Shown here: in pieces, positions 6,776 through 9,142 of the stretch | Position numbering within the stretch: position 1 is the stretch's first letter | Layout: each line of letters begins with the position of its first letter | DNA from: Myxococcales bacterium | GTDB taxonomy: Bacteria > Myxococcota_A > Polyangia > Polyangiales > Houyiibacteriaceae | Assembly (NCBI GenBank): GCA_013002645.1 | Contig: JABDJF010000756.1 | Location: 1 to 9,142 of the forward strand | DNA length: 9,142 nt | Direction of reading: 5' to 3' | Notes under the pieces: generated by a model | Told to the model about the DNA's origin: nothing | The model's database searches: none | The model's input: only the letters and a program-made list of their open reading frames with translations | Program-made: the position numbers and the translations under genes

Positions 6776-8173
6776 ATGTTTCGAACCACGCTGCGGGGAT
6801 CTTGGCTCATGGCAATCGGCGCAACGATTGCAGCCATCACACTGGGCACGGCATCCGCGTCACCGAGGAAAACGGCGGTTGACGAAGACGCTCTGTCGAG
6901 GGCTGTCGCATTCGAAACCGCGGTGACCGGCGTGGCCGAATCGGCGTCGTCTTCAGTCGTCAGCATCCAAGTCGAAGTCAGCAGGCCGATCAACAATGGG
7001 CTGCCGTCGTTCTTCGGAGGCCAAGGCCAGGGAGGCATCATCAGAGGTGGCGGCTCGGGTGTGATCTTGAAATCGAACGGGTACATCCTGACCAACAATC
7101 ACGTCGTCAGCGAAGCGAACCGGATCGACGTCCGCTTGAGAAACGGAAAACGGTACCCGGCGACATTGGTCGGCGTCGATTCTGCGACCGACCTCGCCAT
7201 GCTCAAGATCGACGCGAGAGGCCTGCCCCAGGCCGAGTTCGCCTCGTCGGAGAAAGCGCGGGTCGGCCAATTCGTCATCGCCATCGGCTCTCCCTTCGGG
7301 CTCGACTACACCGTGACCACCGGGGTCCTGAGCGCAAAAGGACGCGGAGGCATCGGTGCCAATGAAATCGAGGACTACCTTCAGACCGACGCCAGCATCA
7401 ATCCCGGGAACTCCGGCGGACCGCTGGTCGACCTTCAGGGGCGCGTGCTCGGGATCAACACGATGATCATAGGCCGCGGCTCCGGGATCGGCTTTGCAAT
7501 CCCAGCCGAGATCGCGCAGCGCGTCGCAAGTCAACTCATCGTGAACGGATCGGTCAAGCGGGCATGGCTCGGCGTCTCCTTTCAGGAAATCACACCGGAG
7601 TTGGCGGCGCATTTCGGCGGGAAATTCGACGGAGGCGCCTTGGTGAACGCGGTCGTCCCCGGCGGACCTGCCGAGAAAGCCGGTCTACAGTCCGGAGACG
7701 TGATCACCGCGATTGGCGATCAACAGATTCGAGAAGGCCACGACCTCTTGCGGACGGTGTTACGACAAGGTGTGGGTGAGCGCCTCACTCTCGAGGTGCG
7801 TCGCGGGGATAAGACCAAGTCGATCGCCGTGGTCACCGGCGAGAGACCGAGCGAAGACTCCGCCCGAACCAATGAACAGGGCGCCGAAGACAACGGGATG
7901 CTCGGCCTTGCCCTCGAAGAGCTGACGGCGCGGCTCCGGGCGCGCGTGGGCTACGAGGGCGAGGGCCGGGTTTTCGTGCGCGCGGTGAAGCCCGGTTCCG
8001 ACGCAGATCGGGCGGGCCTCCGCCCCGGTGACATCATCCTTCAAGCCGACCGACGAGCCGTTCGTACGATCGCGGACATGCGCGCGGCCCTGAGCGACGG
8101 CAAGGCCCTGCTCTACATCGAGCGGGATTCCCAGCGGTTCTTCCAACCGCTCAATCGTTCGAATCCGCGCTAG
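6776..8173 (+). CDS. Periplasmic trypsin-like serine protease with two PDZ domains (HtrA/DegP/DegQ family)
   Basis: A 465-residue Deg-type protease/chaperone that degrades misfolded envelope proteins in the periplasm. An N-terminal signal peptide (Arg3/Arg7, hydrophobic core 10-24) ends in an AxA site, TASA/SP, after residue 28. The protease domain (~45-255) carries the catalytic triad His109 (ILTNNHVV), Asp139 (ATDLAMLKID) and Ser213 (NPGNSGGPLV), all intact. The regulatory SPFGLDYTVTTGVLSAKGR segment is present (172-190). PDZ1 is at ~262-350 (LGVSFQEITPEL, GGPAEKAGLQSGDVI) and PDZ2 at ~375-450 (KPGSDADRAGLRPGDII). A plain DegP/DegQ/MucD assignment cannot be split by eye, so no symbol is given. 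The start could be ATG 6776 or GTG 6755. It lies 107 bp downstream of the sensor kinase on the same strand, and its stop codon overlaps that of the convergent gene. Confidence 0.95.
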   Translation: MFRTTLRGSWLMAIGATIAAITLGTASASPRKTAVDEDALSRAVAFETAVTGVAESASSSVVSIQVEVSRPINNGLPSFFGGQGQGGIIRGGGSGVILKSNGYILTNNHVVSEANRIDVRLRNGKRYPATLVGVDSATDLAMLKIDARGLPQAEFASSEKARVGQFVIAIGSPFGLDYTVTTGVLSAKGRGGIGANEIEDYLQTDASINPGNSGGPLVDLQGRVLGINTMIIGRGSGIGFAIPAEIAQRVASQLIVNGSVKRAWLGVSFQEITPELAAHFGGKFDGGALVNAVVPGGPAEKAGLQSGDVITAIGDQQIREGHDLLRTVLRQGVGERLTLEVRRGDKTKSIAVVTGERPSEDSARTNEQGAEDNGMLGLALEELTARLRARVGYEGEGRVFVRAVKPGSDADRAGLRPGDIILQADRRAVRTIADMRAALSDGKALLYIERDSQRFFQPLNRSNPR

Positions 8174-8177
8174 CGCG
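8166..8177. repeat. 12-bp perfect palindrome containing both stop codons of convergent genes
   Basis: CGCGCTAGCGCG is self-complementary. The central CTAG gives the protease its TAG (8171-8173) and the - strand gene its TAG (8172-8170). There is no loop-friendly spacer or T-run, so it is not a classical terminator. Confidence 0.8.
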
Positions 8178-9142
8178 CGACCGTGATCTCGATCGCGGGC
8201 CCACGTGACTCGACGCGGTAGGCCGGATGCCGGCCTGCAACGAAGCGGAGGGTGAGCTCGGAGAAATCCCCGCGGTTCAGGATGCTCGCATGCGCCACGT
8301 CTGGATGCGCCGCAGCGATCGGACCGGCGCGGGAGAGAGAAAGGCTCCCGGGGATCGTGATCGAGAACCCGTCCTCTTCGATGATGCCCTCCAGCTCGGT
8401 GACAGGATTGCTCATGCGAAGCACATACTTCTCACCACCGTCCACTGATTCGGCGCCAAATGCGGTCCCGCGGACGGTCTTCGGGGGTAAGGGAGCGCCC
8501 TGGGGCAGATAGGCGCGGCTCGGAGTCGCATCGGCGCCCCCGCTCTCCGTCGTGGTCTCGGCCTCGGTCGCGGTCCCGGCCTCGGTCGTGGTCTCGGCCT
8601 CGGTCGCGGCCTCGATGTCGGCCTCAGTCCCGGTCTCGTCCACCGTCCCAGCCGCCCAGAGGTAAACACCCCAGCCGGCGGCCACGATTCCACAGACCAT
8701 TCCGGCTAGAACCAAATACCGGCGCCGGTTCCGGCGCGTGTTCTTGAGGTGGGCGCGCGCCGCCTCGCTTCGAGGCACCTGCTTGCGTCGAGGCTTGTCG
8801 TCGAGCTGCGAGCGCAGCGCCGCGATGAATCGACCAGCCAGCCCAACGAGCTCCTTCAGGTTGTCTGCGATGCGCGGCATCAGCCCATCGGCGAGCGCGG
8901 CGCGTGCATTGCCAAAGCTGCTCGCAAGTCGTTCGGAAGCGGACTTGGCATGGGTGCCGAGGCGATCGCGGAGGGATTCCTTCGCAGCGGTCTCGGCTTC
9001 GCGGTCGTAGCGAACGATGCGAGGCGTGTCGTGGGTCCGTTCTTCACATCCGCTTTCACGCACGTGGATCTTCAAAGGCTCGTCGTCGGGGAGGGTGTCG
9101 CGTTCGCTCTCGCCGTCGTTCGAGCCCTGGGATGTCCCGTCG
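8170..9142 (-). CDS. Single-pass membrane protein with Glu/Thr-rich linker and AMIN-like C-terminal domain, 5'-truncated
   Basis: The frame is open from the right window edge to the stop at 8170. The first possible start inside is TTG 9075 (301 residues), but 22 acidic codons continue upstream to the edge without a stop, ATG or GTG, so the gene probably begins outside. Numbering from TTG 9075, residues 1-118 are charged and helical (cytoplasmic), with a basic RRNRRR just before the membrane helix at ~120-142 (LVLAGMVCGIVAAGWGVYLW). This predicts an N-in, C-out topology. A linker at ~146-180 is made of Glu/Thr/Ala repeats. The C-terminal ~85 residues (YVLRMSNPVTELEGIIEED... to EITVAR) look like an AMIN-type beta-rich domain, a family that binds the cell wall or outer-membrane machinery in amidases and secretins. 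That assignment is by pattern only. The function is unknown; a periplasmic envelope-anchoring role is plausible. It converges on the HtrA gene. Confidence 0.82.
   Translation of the reverse strand, partial: DGTSQGSNDGESERDTLPDDEPLKIHVRESGCEERTHDTPRIVRYDREAETAAKESLRDRLGTHAKSASERLASSFGNARAALADGLMPRIADNLKELVGLAGRFIAALRSQLDDKPRRKQVPRSEAARAHLKNTRRNRRRYLVLAGMVCGIVAAGWGVYLWAAGTVDETGTEADIEAATEAETTTEAGTATEAETTTESGGADATPSRAYLPQGAPLPPKTVRGTAFGAESVDGGEKYVLRMSNPVTELEGIIEEDGFSITIPGSLSLSRAGPIAAAHPDVAHASILNRGDFSELTLRFVAGRHPAYRVESRGPAIEITVAR
8551..8609. repeat. Direct repeat, 23 bp at 36-bp period, in the linker coding region
   Basis: A 23-bp segment at 8551-8573 recurs exactly at 8587-8609, a 36-bp period that is a multiple of three and so keeps the frame. 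Degenerate GAGGCCGAGACC-like units extend to about 8640. It encodes the TEAETTTEAG-type linker between the membrane helix and the C-terminal domain on the - strand. It probably arose and varies by slippage. Confidence 0.8.

Noticed and set aside
8166..8177. Palindrome at the convergent stops as a bidirectional terminator
   Set aside because: There is no adequate loop, the stem is short and no flanking T/A tracts are present.
8412..8747. Arg/Pro/Ser-repeat open frames on both strands over the linker repeat
   Set aside because: They are out-of-frame readings of the Glu/Thr/Ala repeat; the membrane-protein frame explains the region.
1..9142. CRISPR array, phage-defence system, toxin-antitoxin pair or mobile element
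   Set aside because: No regularly spaced repeats, transposase, integrase, nuclease or toxin-like small gene pair is seen. The only periodic repeat is coding.

Overview
This window comes from a GC-rich Gram-negative bacterium, most likely a deltaproteobacterium of the Myxococcota type. The evidence is a soluble Ser/Thr kinase fused to a receiver domain, a histidine-kinase-like protein without an ATPase domain, a DUF4112 protein, and a left-edge protein whose N-terminus (NTNVRHKGKLYHIQTEDSG) I recall from myxobacterial genomes. The lineage is inferred from protein content only. There is no rRNA, tRNA, CRISPR array, insertion sequence, integrase or obvious horizontally acquired block, and no gene-free stretch longer than about 110 bp.

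Left region (1-1305): a conserved uncharacterised gene cut by the window edge and a small coiled-coil gene lie on the + strand. The small gene's 3' end overlaps, tail to tail, the 3' end of a DUF4112 membrane-protein gene on the - strand.

Middle region, - strand (3497 down to 808): glutamate racemase (murI), then a Ser/Thr protein kinase with a C-terminal receiver domain, then the DUF4112 gene. They are closely spaced and could be one transcript. An AT-rich promoter-like sequence sits directly in front of the kinase gene and may drive it separately, possibly with a very short leader.

Middle region, + strand (3576-6668): starting 78 bp from murI and divergent to it are two sensor-kinase genes 3 nt apart. 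The first has a degenerate receiver-like N-terminus, two PAS domains and an H-box dimerisation domain, but stops before any ATPase domain. The second is a complete GAF-PAS-HisKA-HATPase kinase. No stand-alone response regulator is encoded here; the only intact receiver domain is the one fused to the divergent Ser/Thr kinase.

Right region (6669-9142): a periplasmic HtrA/DegP-type serine protease with two PDZ domains. Converging on it is a single-pass membrane protein with a Glu/Thr/Ala-rich repetitive linker and an AMIN-like C-terminal domain, running off the right edge. The two genes end on the same CTAG.

A cautious reading is a signalling and envelope-maintenance neighbourhood: sensing and phosphotransfer (two kinases plus the kinase-receiver fusion), cell-wall precursor supply (MurI), periplasmic quality control (HtrA) and a possible envelope-anchored protein. 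The most unusual part is the ATPase-less histidine-kinase partner together with the Ser/Thr-kinase-receiver fusion. That they form one circuit is my hypothesis, not something the sequence proves.
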